From positions 124,001-188,000 of the IMG/VR virus record IMGVR_UViG_3300032931_001151: DNA of 64,000 nucleotides; one strand, 5' to 3'. The notes beneath the pieces were generated by a model, which was not told where the DNA came from, made no database searches, and was given only the letters and a program-made list of their open reading frames with translations. Both the position numbers and the translations under genes were made by a program. Positions 52,767 through 60,818 of the stretch are shown here, piece by piece (the stretch's first letter is position 1; every line of letters starts with the position of its first letter). This DNA is from a virus.

Positions 52767-52778
52767 AAGGAAATATCC

Positions 52779-53756
52779 ATGTCAAAATTCGACACATTAT
52801 CCCAAAACACTAAATTTGAAGAACTTCGCCAGAAACTTCAAAAGCAACGCACCGATGCTGAAAATAAAAAGAACGGTGGGACTACCCGAGATGATACTTG
52901 GAAGTTTCTTCCCGAGCTTCCAGCCGATAAGCCAAGTGCAAAATACACACTAAGAATTCTACCAAATCGCCACGATATGGAATCGTCATATCCTTGGATT
53001 GATGGTTATTTCCATATGTTCCGTAGAAGCGATGGTAAGTTCATCTATACTATGTGTCCTACTACGGTGGACGAAAAAGCCCCATGTCCAATTTGTGAAA
53101 AAGCTAAAAAACTATTCGCAACTAAAGATAAAGCAGACGAGGATGCCGCTTTTAAACTCTATAGAAAACAACGCTTCTTCGTTAACGTTTACGTAAAAGC
53201 GGATCCGAGAGTTGGCGAAACCAATCAAGCAGGTAAAGTCGTTGTATACGAATTTGGTAAGAAATTATTTGATAAGTTCTCGGATGCTATTCTTGAGCAA
53301 CAACTTGAAATTGTTAATACTTTAAACGGACACGATTTCATGCTTGTACTTAAGAAACAAGGCGAATATACAAACTATGATAGTTCGCTATTCGTTGCTA
53401 AAGAAAGTGTAGTCCATGAAGAGGAAGAAGAGTTGAATAAGATTTATGATTCGATAATTAATCTTAAAGAGAAAGTTATAGGTCGTGGACCGCAAACTTA
53501 CGAGAAACTTCAAGAGATGCTTACTGGTCAACCCGCTAATGGGGCTTCAGTATCAAATGCTCCTAAAGTTTCAATTACGAGTGATTCGGCTAAAGGTGGA
53601 GCAAAGGTAATTGAAAAGCCATCAGAAGGGGTAGTTCCCGACGAAGCCGCATTCAATGAAGGTCTTGGTGCTAAACCAAAGGTAGAAACGAAAGTAAAAG
53701 CCGATGTCGCTAAAAAGAGCGACGATGACTTTGACTTTGATTTTGATGAAAAGTGA
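52779..53756 (+). CDS. 32: Single-stranded DNA-binding protein gp32
   Basis: 325 aa (T4 gp32 is 301 aa). N-terminal basic 'LAST-like' region KLQKQRTDAENKK, OB-fold core with the structural zinc site His79-Cys93-Cys103-Cys106, the same spacing style as T4 (His64, Cys77, Cys87, Cys90), and an acidic C-terminal tail DDDFDFDFDEK that recruits partner proteins. It coats single strands in replication, recombination and repair. The gene has its own promoter and structured leader, and a terminator follows. Confidence 0.95.
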   Translation: MSKFDTLSQNTKFEELRQKLQKQRTDAENKKNGGTTRDDTWKFLPELPADKPSAKYTLRILPNRHDMESSYPWIDGYFHMFRRSDGKFIYTMCPTTVDEKAPCPICEKAKKLFATKDKADEDAAFKLYRKQRFFVNVYVKADPRVGETNQAGKVVVYEFGKKLFDKFSDAILEQQLEIVNTLNGHDFMLVLKKQGEYTNYDSSLFVAKESVVHEEEEELNKIYDSIINLKEKVIGRGPQTYEKLQEMLTGQPANGASVSNAPKVSITSDSAKGGAKVIEKPSEGVVPDEAAFNEGLGAKPKVETKVKADVAKKSDDDFDFDFDEK

Positions 53757-53780
53757 TAATCTTATAAAATAGGATATAAT

Positions 53781-53815
53781 AAAGGGGTGCTCAATTGAGT
53801 GCCCCTTTATTTTTG
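53781..53815 (+). terminator. Rho-independent terminator after gene 32
   Basis: AAAGGGGTGCTC, AATT loop, GAGTGCCCCTTT (two G-T wobbles) then ATTTTTG. Confidence 0.88.
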
Positions 53816-53826
53816 AAAGGAACTAA

Positions 53827-54852
53827 ATGGATAAAGTTTTAATATTGACTGGAATGGCCGGATTTATAGGAATGAATGTATTAAAAGAAATGGCAAAAGA
53901 TGAAAATTTTATAAAATCATATAAAGATGTAATTTCTATAGATAAAATGGGATATGCTACCAAATATAACGATGCCGAATATAAAAAAATATGCGATTTG
54001 CATTGTATTAATATAATTAACATAAATATTAACGATTTACCTAAATCTAAATATAAATTAGAATATAAAGACGTTAAATATGATATTTTAGATATGGCTT
54101 CAGAATCGCATGTTGACAATAGCATACTAGATCCCTTTTCAATATATAATCAAAATACATCAATACCAGCAAAGTTACTTGAGTGGATTGGAAAAGAAAA
54201 TTGGAAAAATATTGGAACATATTACCATATTAGCACTGACGAAATATACTCAGAAATACCTTTAAATAAAGTAAATGATGATAAAAATTGGTTTAAAATC
54301 GATGACTCATTTAAGCCGAACAACCCATATTCAGCGTCAAAGGCGGCACAAGATTGTTTCTTAATAGCAATGAGACATACCTTTGGGTTAAATGTCAAAT
54401 TTATTAGGATGGCGAATCAAGTTGGCACATTCCAACATATAGAAAAAATGGTTCCCGCAAGCACATTAAGAATTTTAAAAGGCGAGGCTATAAAGATTTA
54501 TGGAGAGGGATTAAATGTCCGTCAATGGACCCCTGTTAATGTGACGGCTAAAATAATAGTTGATATATTAAGAGAAAAAGTTATCTTTAATGATATATTA
54601 CACATTGCTTATAGATACGGGATATATAACAATAATGAAATTTCAAATTTGATATCGGAATGCATGTTAGACTTTGGGTATAATGCTAAAATAGAATATA
54701 TTGAAGATAGATTGGGGCATGATTCCGCATACGCATTGGATACAACTCCAATAGTTGATGAATATTTTGAAGAAATAATAAACTTCAAAGACTACTTAAA
54801 ATCAACTATTGAGTTCTATGTTAAAAATAAAGAATTATATTTAGGAAAATAA
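53827..54852 (+). CDS. rmlB: RmlB-like dTDP-glucose 4,6-dehydratase
   Basis: 341 aa. An extended SDR enzyme: NAD-binding G9-x-x-G12-x-x-G15 (LTGMAGFIG), DMASESHVDNSI (91-100 region), the catalytic STDEIY (136-141) in place of the usual STDEVYG, and YSASK (Tyr168, Lys172). The 'ESHVD' and 'STDE' phrases point to RmlB rather than to other epimerases. It makes dTDP-4-keto-6-deoxyglucose, the feedstock of dTDP-rhamnose and related sugars. It is followed within 2 bp by the RmlC-RmlD fusion. AAAGGAA before the ATG. Confidence 0.85.
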   Translation: MDKVLILTGMAGFIGMNVLKEMAKDENFIKSYKDVISIDKMGYATKYNDAEYKKICDLHCINIINININDLPKSKYKLEYKDVKYDILDMASESHVDNSILDPFSIYNQNTSIPAKLLEWIGKENWKNIGTYYHISTDEIYSEIPLNKVNDDKNWFKIDDSFKPNNPYSASKAAQDCFLIAMRHTFGLNVKFIRMANQVGTFQHIEKMVPASTLRILKGEAIKIYGEGLNVRQWTPVNVTAKIIVDILREKVIFNDILHIAYRYGIYNNNEISNLISECMLDFGYNAKIEYIEDRLGHDSAYALDTTPIVDEYFEEIINFKDYLKSTIEFYVKNKELYLGK

Positions 54853-54853
54853 A

Positions 54854-56152
54854 ATGAAAACCGTAGCACATAAAAATATACATAATTGGTGGGATGGAAA
54901 AGTTATTATTGATGAAGTTAGGGAATATATAGACGATCGAGGATCGTTGACGGAATTGTGGAGAACTGATGACGAGGTAATGTGCGAAGACCCATATTGC
55001 CCGCAAATGTCATATTGGTCAATAACAAAGCCATATGTAATGCGTGGAATGCATCAGCATTCAATGGCTCAATGTGACTGGTTCTATACTTTCAAAAGTA
55101 AAATGGTGTATCAATTATATAACGAAGAAACTAAAGAGATGCGATGCTATTTCACCAATCCTAATGCTATAACAAGAGTTAAAGTGTCGCCCCCTATAAT
55201 TCACGGATATAGATCCCTAGAAAATAGAGATATAGTTACCGCAAATTTCCCATCTTCGCTATTCATGGGGGAGAATAAAAAAGAACCGATTGATGAAATT
55301 AGATGGGAAGATAAATTTAAGGATGTACCCGTAGTCTTCATTTTTGGCGCTAATGGTAGATTGGGTAAAGCTTTAACAAAATCTTTTTTTGATAATATGG
55401 GGTTTTGTACTTATGAGGTAGTTCCATGCTATGAGAAACTTAATAGTGTTGAAGAAGTTTCAAAATTGTTTAAGACACTTGAGGCATTGTTTAAAGGTAG
55501 AAAACTATATTTCTTTAATTGTGCTGCGCTAACAAATGTTCAAGATAAAAATACACTTTTTGATATTTGGGAATGGGCTAATGCTAAAATGCCATCATAT
55601 ATGGCAAACTATTGCGTTGCCAATGATTGGAAATTTATAGGGTTTAGCACGGATTATATATATCAAAATAGCGAAGAAACTAAAAATAATTATACGTTAT
55701 CAAAGAAGTTATTTGAGAAATTAATTGAGACTAATTCAAGAAATGATGGGATATCTATATTAAGAGTAGCAAATCTCTATTCAAAAGACCCTAATGATGT
55801 TCATAATGCCATTATTAAGTTTTGTAATGTTATAAAATCGTGTAAAGAAGCAACTATAGACCCAAAATTAAGTATATTCCCAACAAACGTAGAAATATTA
55901 TCTTTTAAAATTGTTGGATTATTTAAAAATTCATCATTTGATCATATGGATTGCAAGTATTTCAATATAATACCGAAAAAATATAAACTTGATAATTTTA
56001 TATCCACGTTCTTTCCTAACACTCCGATTAAAACTATTGACTCTAAATTAACTCCGTGGGATATAAAATTTGAAACCGATAAAGAGCCAATTAAATTAAA
56101 TATAGGTCAATCGGAAAATGCCATCCAAAATATAATTTCATTAAATAGTTAG
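54854..56152 (+). CDS. RmlC-RmlD fusion: sugar 3,5-epimerase plus 4-reductase
   Basis: 432 aa with two domains. Residues 1-150 are a cupin like RmlC: SYWSITKPYVMRGMHQHSMA with catalytic-type His67 and PPIIHGYRSLEN. Residues ~160-430 are a Rossmann reductase like RmlD: FIFGANGRLGKAL (~163-175), FFNCAALTNV, FSTDYIYQN (~265) and YTLSKKLFE (Tyr-x3-Lys, ~279-283). The product of RmlB would be epimerised and reduced to a dTDP-6-deoxyhexose. RmlC and RmlD are normally separate proteins. No RmlA is in the window; it may come from host or from elsewhere in the genome. Confidence 0.82.
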   Translation: MKTVAHKNIHNWWDGKVIIDEVREYIDDRGSLTELWRTDDEVMCEDPYCPQMSYWSITKPYVMRGMHQHSMAQCDWFYTFKSKMVYQLYNEETKEMRCYFTNPNAITRVKVSPPIIHGYRSLENRDIVTANFPSSLFMGENKKEPIDEIRWEDKFKDVPVVFIFGANGRLGKALTKSFFDNMGFCTYEVVPCYEKLNSVEEVSKLFKTLEALFKGRKLYFFNCAALTNVQDKNTLFDIWEWANAKMPSYMANYCVANDWKFIGFSTDYIYQNSEETKNNYTLSKKLFEKLIETNSRNDGISILRVANLYSKDPNDVHNAIIKFCNVIKSCKEATIDPKLSIFPTNVEILSFKIVGLFKNSSFDHMDCKYFNIIPKKYKLDNFISTFFPNTPIKTIDSKLTPWDIKFETDKEPIKLNIGQSENAIQNIISLNS

Positions 56153-56165
56153 AATGTCATATTAG

Positions 56166-56173
56166 TATAAATA
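56166..56173 (+). promoter_or_regulatory. T4-type late promoter box (plus strand)
   Basis: Exact TATAAATA 22 bp before the lipoprotein gene; the only exact late box seen driving a plus-strand gene here. Confidence 0.75.
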
Positions 56174-56194
56174 CTAGTAAAAGGAATTACTATT

Positions 56195-57037
56195 ATGAAA
56201 AATATTAAATATATAGCAATGGGATATTTATTAGCAACAATAACCTTTGTTTTACTTAGTTGTGCTGATAATAGACCCATACAACAACCAGAAACTAAAC
56301 CGGAACAACAAATAGCGACCAATGTTCCGCAAGCACCAAAGGAAACTAAAACTCCATTGGAGCAGAAAATAGATGCTTTACAAAAGCAACTTGATGTATT
56401 AAATACAAAAGCGGATACGGCAGCGTCATCCGGAAATAAAGTAGATCAATTAACTGCCGAAAAAGATGCATTGTTAATAAAAACTCAATTAGCAGAAGCA
56501 TATGCCACGGAATGGAAGAATAACGCTGCCGCCTATAGTAGTCAAGGAAAAGAAAAAGAAAAAGAGTTAGCACAAGCAAAACTTGATGCTTGGAAGGTAA
56601 AACTTTGGTGGATGGCTGGGATTTGTGGGTTTTTAGCTATAGTTAGTGCGGGATTGGCTTGGGGAATGCCATTACTTAGACCTATAGCAAAAAAGGCAGC
56701 AATTATATTTGCGGCTATAGCTGGATTGATGTTATTTGTAGCGGAAAGTATATCAACAATTGCTTGGCTATTAGGATTAGTTCCATATATTATAGGTATT
56801 GCGGTTGTGATAGCAATGATATACATAGTAGTTGGCCTCTATCATTGGTGGTTAGATCACCATAGTTTATCTCAAGTCATACAAGCAATTGATCCTATTA
56901 AAACTCAAGTTTCCAACTTTGGAGAACATATGGAAAAGAATCTTGATTCGTCTTTAATAAAAAATATAGATAAGTATAGAGTTGGATTGGGAATAAAAAA
57001 AGTAAAATCTAAAATTCTAGATATACCGCAAAAGTGA
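56195..57037 (+). CDS. Late membrane lipoprotein with coiled coil and three membrane spans
   Basis: 280 aa, not recognised. A type II signal peptide with lipobox VLLSC (Cys23) is followed by a Pro/Gln-rich linker (25-52), a helical coiled-coil stretch (53-135), and three hydrophobic segments (about 137-160, 167-185, 187-217), then a cytoplasm- or periplasm-facing basic tail. A lipidated N terminus with a coiled coil and membrane spans could bridge envelope layers like a spanin or act as holin or superinfection-exclusion factor. It is flanked by a late promoter and a strong terminator, so it forms a one-gene late unit. Function is open. Confidence 0.6.
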   Translation: MKNIKYIAMGYLLATITFVLLSCADNRPIQQPETKPEQQIATNVPQAPKETKTPLEQKIDALQKQLDVLNTKADTAASSGNKVDQLTAEKDALLIKTQLAEAYATEWKNNAAAYSSQGKEKEKELAQAKLDAWKVKLWWMAGICGFLAIVSAGLAWGMPLLRPIAKKAAIIFAAIAGLMLFVAESISTIAWLLGLVPYIIGIAVVIAMIYIVVGLYHWWLDHHSLSQVIQAIDPIKTQVSNFGEHMEKNLDSSLIKNIDKYRVGLGIKKVKSKILDIPQK

Positions 57038-57059
57038 AAAATAAATAATTTTATTTATT

Positions 57060-57100
57060 AAAACTCTAGTTAGAAATAACTAGAGTTTTTCTTTTTTGGA
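57060..57100 (+). terminator. Rho-independent terminator after late lipoprotein gene
   Basis: Perfect 13-bp stem AAAACTCTAGTTA/TAACTAGAGTTTT closed by a GAAA tetraloop, then TTCTTTTTT. The T tract merges with the next promoter motif. Confidence 0.92.
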
Positions 57101-57110
57101 TATAGTATAG
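57092..57110 (+). promoter_or_regulatory. TTTTTTGGAT-type promoter for topoisomerase gene
   Basis: TTTTTTGGATATAGTATAG, directly after the terminator and 19 bp before the ATG at 57129. Confidence 0.6.
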
Positions 57111-57128
57111 AGGTATATAGGAGATATT

Positions 57129-59009
57129 ATGACTAATGTGAATGATGTAAAGATACTCACCGATAATGACCATGTGTTATTACGAAGTGAAATGTACATT
57201 GGAACTGTTAGTTTAGAAAAACAACCTTTTTTCGTTCCAATAAATGATAAATTTAAAATTAAAGAAATTAATAATATTCCCGGACTATATAAAATAGTAA
57301 ATGAGATAATTGATAATGCTATCGATGAACATCAGAGAGGATTTTGTAGTGAGATTTGGATTTCGGCTGATACCGAAGAAGGAATTTATTCAGTAAAAGA
57401 CAACGGAAGAGGAATAAGCCCGGATAAACATGAGTGTGGCAAACATGTGCCCGAAGTTCTATTCACAATGTTAAGATCTGGTACTAATTTTGATGATAGT
57501 AAAAGAAATACACTGGGAATGAATGGAGTTGGAGCGGCACTAACTAATATATTTTCCACTAAATTTACGGTTGAAATACACCGTGATAACAAAATTTATA
57601 TTCAAACATATTCAAATAATAATAAAGATATCTCGTCGCCCCAAATATTAAAAGAAAAAACGAAACAAACTGGAACAAAAGTAACATTTATCCCCGATCA
57701 AAACATATTCAAAACCACTCTTAACCCGTTATTATTAAAAAAGAGATGTTTAGAGTTGGCCTACATGTTCCCCGAATTAACTATTAATCTTAGAGTTAAT
57801 GGGGAGACGGAAACATATAAAGGAAAAGACTTTGAAGAATTAGTAAAAATGTTTGGTGAAGAATACTATATATTAGATGAAAAGAAACTTGGGGTTAGAT
57901 TAGCCATAGTAAAAGGTGATGGTGAATCGTTCTCACACTTTTCAATAGTAAATGGAGCAGATACTATTAGAGGCGGAACCCACGTTGATTACATAAAAGA
58001 TTGCATAATTGATAAATTAAAAGAAGTCATAAAAAAAGAATATAAATTAGAAGCCACTTCAATTGACCTAGCTAAACATTTACATATTGTTAATTTTCTA
58101 AAAATGAATGCCCCTAGATTTGATAGTCAAACAAAAGAAAAATTGTCATCTTCTAAGGAGGATATTGCTAAGATATACGATCCTTTATTTACGACACGTA
58201 GAATTAATATGATACTTGATTCTATGAAGGGTTTAATAAATCAAATACACGAATCATTAATGTCAAAAAATGAAGCAAGGGAATTAGCGGATCTTAAAAA
58301 AGCACAAAAAGATATAAAATCAAAAAAAGTCGCAAAATTAATTGATTGTTCATCAAAAGATAGAAAAAATTGCACAATATTTCTAACTGAAGGAGATTCG
58401 GCTGTTGCAGGGTTATCGGCTATTAGAGACACTAAACATCATGCGGGTCTACCCTTGAGAGGTAAAGTGCTAAATGTGTCTGGAATGACACCTAAAGATA
58501 TTATAGAAAATAAAGAAATACAAACCCTTATGGGGGTTATTGGATTGGAATTTGGAAAATCTCCTATAACAATATCAAGAGGCAAACCAGATTTGAATGG
58601 TCTGAGATATGGTAATATTTCCATATTGACCGACGCTGACCATGATGGTAGTGCCATTAGGTGTTTATTGATTAATTTTTTCTTTAGATTTTGGCCAGAA
58701 TTATTTGAACATGGGTTTATAACCATTTCAGAGGCTCCGCTATATGAGGTCATAGAAAAGAAATCTGGAAAACAAGAATTTTTTTATGATAAGATAGAAT
58801 TTACTAGTTTCTTAAAAGGAAAGAATTCTTTAGATTATGAAATAAGTTATTTTAAAGGTCTTGGTTCATGTGATAAGAACGGATGGGATTTTTTCATAAA
58901 CAAAAAACCTAAAATGTATAAGGTTGATAAAGACGAGCAATCAAAATCAAAATTATTAATGGCATTTGGAGATGATGCGGATTTAAGAAAGCAATGGCTC
59001 CGTAAATAA
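57129..59009 (+). CDS. 39: Topoisomerase II large (ATPase) subunit, gp39/gp60 unsplit
   Basis: 626 aa. GHKL ATPase motifs: NEIIDNAID (58-66), VKDNGRGI (89-96), NTLGMNGVGAALTN; transducer region; then the Toprim part FLTEGDSAVAG (~418-428), LPLRGKVLN and LTDADHDGSAI (~499-509). In T4 the subunit is broken into gp39 and gp60 (with the gene 60 bypass); here it is one uninterrupted chain. It pairs with gp52, which starts at 63567. AGGAG before the ATG. Confidence 0.93.
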   Translation: MTNVNDVKILTDNDHVLLRSEMYIGTVSLEKQPFFVPINDKFKIKEINNIPGLYKIVNEIIDNAIDEHQRGFCSEIWISADTEEGIYSVKDNGRGISPDKHECGKHVPEVLFTMLRSGTNFDDSKRNTLGMNGVGAALTNIFSTKFTVEIHRDNKIYIQTYSNNNKDISSPQILKEKTKQTGTKVTFIPDQNIFKTTLNPLLLKKRCLELAYMFPELTINLRVNGETETYKGKDFEELVKMFGEEYYILDEKKLGVRLAIVKGDGESFSHFSIVNGADTIRGGTHVDYIKDCIIDKLKEVIKKEYKLEATSIDLAKHLHIVNFLKMNAPRFDSQTKEKLSSSKEDIAKIYDPLFTTRRINMILDSMKGLINQIHESLMSKNEARELADLKKAQKDIKSKKVAKLIDCSSKDRKNCTIFLTEGDSAVAGLSAIRDTKHHAGLPLRGKVLNVSGMTPKDIIENKEIQTLMGVIGLEFGKSPITISRGKPDLNGLRYGNISILTDADHDGSAIRCLLINFFFRFWPELFEHGFITISEAPLYEVIEKKSGKQEFFYDKIEFTSFLKGKNSLDYEISYFKGLGSCDKNGWDFFINKKPKMYKVDKDEQSKSKLLMAFGDDADLRKQWLRK

Positions 59010-59027
59010 ACTACTTTTATTCTATGA

Positions 59028-59052
59028 TTTTGGACTTACGATGTGGGTATAA
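59028..59052 (+). promoter_or_regulatory. TTTTGGAC-type promoter for sliding clamp gene
   Basis: ATTTTGGACTTACGATG followed by GGGTATAAG, 13-37 bp before gene 45; a near-match to the TTTTGGAT class. Confidence 0.45.
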
Positions 59053-59064
59053 GGAGTTTATAAA

Positions 59065-59838
59065 ATGAGTGAATTTAATATACAAGCGACTCTTACGGAT
59101 AAACAAGCAAAGGACTTTTTTACTCCATTAAACGATATTTTGAGAAATTGTGGCCAAAAAGTTGTAATTAGATTTTTCAAAGAGAAGAAAATAATTATTA
59201 AGACTATTACTGAGCAACGAGATTTAATTCAATTTGTTAACTATAATGATAGTATTTCTTCTCTTTTCAATATAGAGAATGATTATAGAACTGGAATTTA
59301 TGACTTAAGTGAATTTGTTAATCTTTTCAAGATATTTGACACGGGATTAGATTTTAAGTATCACGCAAATGAGAAAAAAATAGAGTTAAGCAATAATGTT
59401 AACGGTGAGGATCAATCCCTTCAATACTATATTTGCGACGAAACTGTAGTCCCAAAGCCACCCGAAGGCATTGATTTTTCGAAGATTACATGGTCCACTT
59501 CATTTGTTTGGAATATCTCTAAATACGATACTCTTTTTAATGCAATGAAGAGTCTTAAATATCCCAATATAATTATAGTAGGAAAGAAGGACGAAAAGCA
59601 TCTAACGGTTTCAATTACCGAAAGTGATATCAAAACTACTACTTTTAAATCAAAGATAAATCTTGATGCTCCTATAGTATCAAGCTTCAATATAATTGTT
59701 GATAAGGCTAAATTCATCAACATAGTATCAAGTAGTATAAAAGAGTTTAATATTAATATATGTGAAAGATTGCTACATTTCAAGGGGAAGTCTGACATTT
59801 GTGATGTAGAATATATGCTTTCACCTTTGAAGAAATGA
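59065..59838 (+). CDS. 45: Sliding clamp gp45
   Basis: 257 aa (T4 gp45 is 228 aa). Two clamp-type repeats are visible: IQATLTDKQAKDFFTPLNDI at the start and the second-domain segments TTFKSKINLDAPIVSSFNII and LLHFKGKSDICDVEYMLSPL at the end, typical of the trimeric T4-type clamp. It tethers gp43 and also activates gp55-dependent late transcription. Order 45-44-62-regA follows T4, with one extra gene. AAGGAG before the ATG. Confidence 0.88.
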   Translation: MSEFNIQATLTDKQAKDFFTPLNDILRNCGQKVVIRFFKEKKIIIKTITEQRDLIQFVNYNDSISSLFNIENDYRTGIYDLSEFVNLFKIFDTGLDFKYHANEKKIELSNNVNGEDQSLQYYICDETVVPKPPEGIDFSKITWSTSFVWNISKYDTLFNAMKSLKYPNIIIVGKKDEKHLTVSITESDIKTTTFKSKINLDAPIVSSFNIIVDKAKFINIVSSSIKEFNINICERLLHFKGKSDICDVEYMLSPLKK

Positions 59839-59848
59839 GAAATATAAT

Positions 59849-60748
59849 ATGTCCGATTTACTTGTAGAAAAATATAGACCTACTACTTTATCCGATATTA
59901 TTCTATCGGAACAACTTAAAGAGAAGTTTAAAGAATATATTGACCAAAAGTATATTCCTCACATACTTTTAAATGGGCCACCGGGAATAGGGAAAACTAC
60001 GATAGCTAAAATACTAGCTAAAAGTATAACCGAAGATTATTTATTTGTATGTGCGAGCGATCACAATTCGGTTGAGGATATTCGTGGTAAAGTAAAAGGG
60101 TTTTGTATTACGATGGGATTCTCAAAATTTAAAATAGTTATTCTAGATGAATGTGATGCCATATCATTAAATGGCCAAATGATGTTGAGAAATCTAATGG
60201 AAGAGTTTCATGAAACTTGTAGGTTTATATTGACTTGTAATCTTGGAGAGAAAGTTTTAGATGCCGTGAAATCTAGATGTCAATCTTTTGATTTAGTTGC
60301 CCCGGATATGAAAAGTGTTGCTATGAGATGCATGGAGATATTAAAGAGTGAAAATATAAAATGTGATAATAAAGAAGATATTAAATCATTAGTAAAGAGA
60401 TTTTACCCAGATATTAGAAGAGTAATTAATAACTTACAAAAGATGACTACTAACGGGGAGTTTAAATATACAGAATCAAAATCGTTGGAAGACCAAGATA
60501 TACTAATAGAATCTTTAAAAAATGGAGATTTAAAAAAGATATACAAAGAAATTCTCGGCCCTGGTTGCGATTATATATCATTATATAGAATTCTTTTTGA
60601 TAGATGCGACGAGATATCGGAGAGCCAAAAGATAGAAATTATGTTAATTGTTGGCGATTTTCATAAATATCACGGATTGGTAATTGATCCACAGATACAT
60701 TTTAAGACTTGTTTACTAACTATCGCTAAATTAATATTCAAAAAGTAA
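59849..60748 (+). CDS. 44: Clamp loader large subunit gp44
   Basis: 299 aa (T4 gp44 is 319 aa). AAA+ motifs: Walker A GPPGIGKT (43-50), Walker B ILDECDAI (98-105), sensor 1 FILTCN (~126-131) and the arginine-finger SRC (142-144), then the C-terminal collar domain. Four copies with one gp62 open the gp45 ring. It starts 10 bp after gene 45. Confidence 0.93.
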   Translation: MSDLLVEKYRPTTLSDIILSEQLKEKFKEYIDQKYIPHILLNGPPGIGKTTIAKILAKSITEDYLFVCASDHNSVEDIRGKVKGFCITMGFSKFKIVILDECDAISLNGQMMLRNLMEEFHETCRFILTCNLGEKVLDAVKSRCQSFDLVAPDMKSVAMRCMEILKSENIKCDNKEDIKSLVKRFYPDIRRVINNLQKMTTNGEFKYTESKSLEDQDILIESLKNGDLKKIYKEILGPGCDYISLYRILFDRCDEISESQKIEIMLIVGDFHKYHGLVIDPQIHFKTCLLTIAKLIFKK

Positions 60749-60818
60749 TAGTTTTGTGGTAGAATATACAATGGAATTTCTAAAAACTATAAAAAACTTC
60801 TTTAAAAGGACTTTAAAC

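Noticed and set aside
53771-53780. TATAAT box (AGGATATAAT) just before the gene 32 terminator as promoter of rmlB
   Set aside because: Transcription would begin inside the terminator hairpin, 40 bp before rmlB; probably chance in A/T-rich DNA, though a start there cannot be excluded.
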